Positions 5,570 to 5,607 of a stretch of DNA of 5,607 bases are shown here, piece by piece (position 1 is the first letter of the stretch; every line of letters begins with the position of its first letter). The notes beneath the pieces were generated by a model. The model was not told where the DNA came from, ran no database searches, and worked only from the letters and a program-made list of their open reading frames with translations. The position numbers and the translations under genes are program-made. The DNA is from Anaerolineales bacterium (GTDB lineage: Bacteria; Chloroflexota; Anaerolineae; Anaerolineales; E44-bin32), in assembly GCA_023144145.1 (NCBI GenBank), contig JAGLGG010000016.1, positions 1-5,607 on the forward strand, read 5' to 3'.

Positions 5570-5607
5570 ATGTCTAATTAATGATGATGAGCATACTTGA
5601 AACGATA

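Noticed and set aside
5228..5581. 117-residue plus-strand reading frame running out of the sortase 5' end
   Set aside because: Over 40% is antisense to the sortase N-terminus, there is no ribosome binding site or recognisable domain, and it runs through the promoter region.

Overview
The window looks like part of a Chloroflexota chromosome, most probably an Anaerolineae-like lineage. This is inferred from the long Thr/Pro stalks of TPTPT type, a class D-like sortase with a long charged cytoplasmic N-terminus, a Cache-HAMP-cyclase receptor, and moderate GC. No rRNA or other marker gene is present to confirm it.

All four convincing genes lie on the minus strand and read right to left as one apparent operon: a membrane-anchored sortase (5376-4462); after 31 bases, a two-TM sensor protein with an extracytoplasmic Cache-like domain, HAMP and a class III cyclase homology domain (4430-2526); overlapping it by 31 bases, a TM-anchored protein with a Thr/Pro stalk and two extracytoplasmic domains (2556-1360); and a paralogous TM-stalk protein (1228-278), set off by 131 bases that may hold a secondary promoter. 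A TATAAT -10 box about 80 bases upstream of the sortase is the best candidate for the main promoter.

The two stalk proteins are diverged tandem duplicates. Both have one N-terminal TM helix, a shared 35-residue juxtamembrane motif (LRS...YGSD.F...LQ.SI), a Thr/Pro stalk and a C-terminal beta-rich, Ig-like domain. The motif starts at residue 45 in one and 46 in the other, which also fixes the start of the last gene. The cyclase domain keeps its overall fold motifs but has lost or changed several catalytic residues, so it may be a pseudo-cyclase or a binding module. The sortase keeps His, Cys and Arg. Together the operon suggests a cell-surface sensing and anchoring unit, but no classical sorting signal is visible in the products here.

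Bases 1-277, downstream of the operon, are non-coding and rich in structure: two GC palindromes arranged as a 16-base inverted pair, two 25-base hairpin repeats whose only difference lies in the loop, a plus-strand terminator-like hairpin nested in a larger palindrome between them, and a minus-strand hairpin just after the last stop codon. Bases 5377-5607, upstream of the operon, hold the candidate promoter, a small leader hairpin and possibly the start of a divergent transcript.
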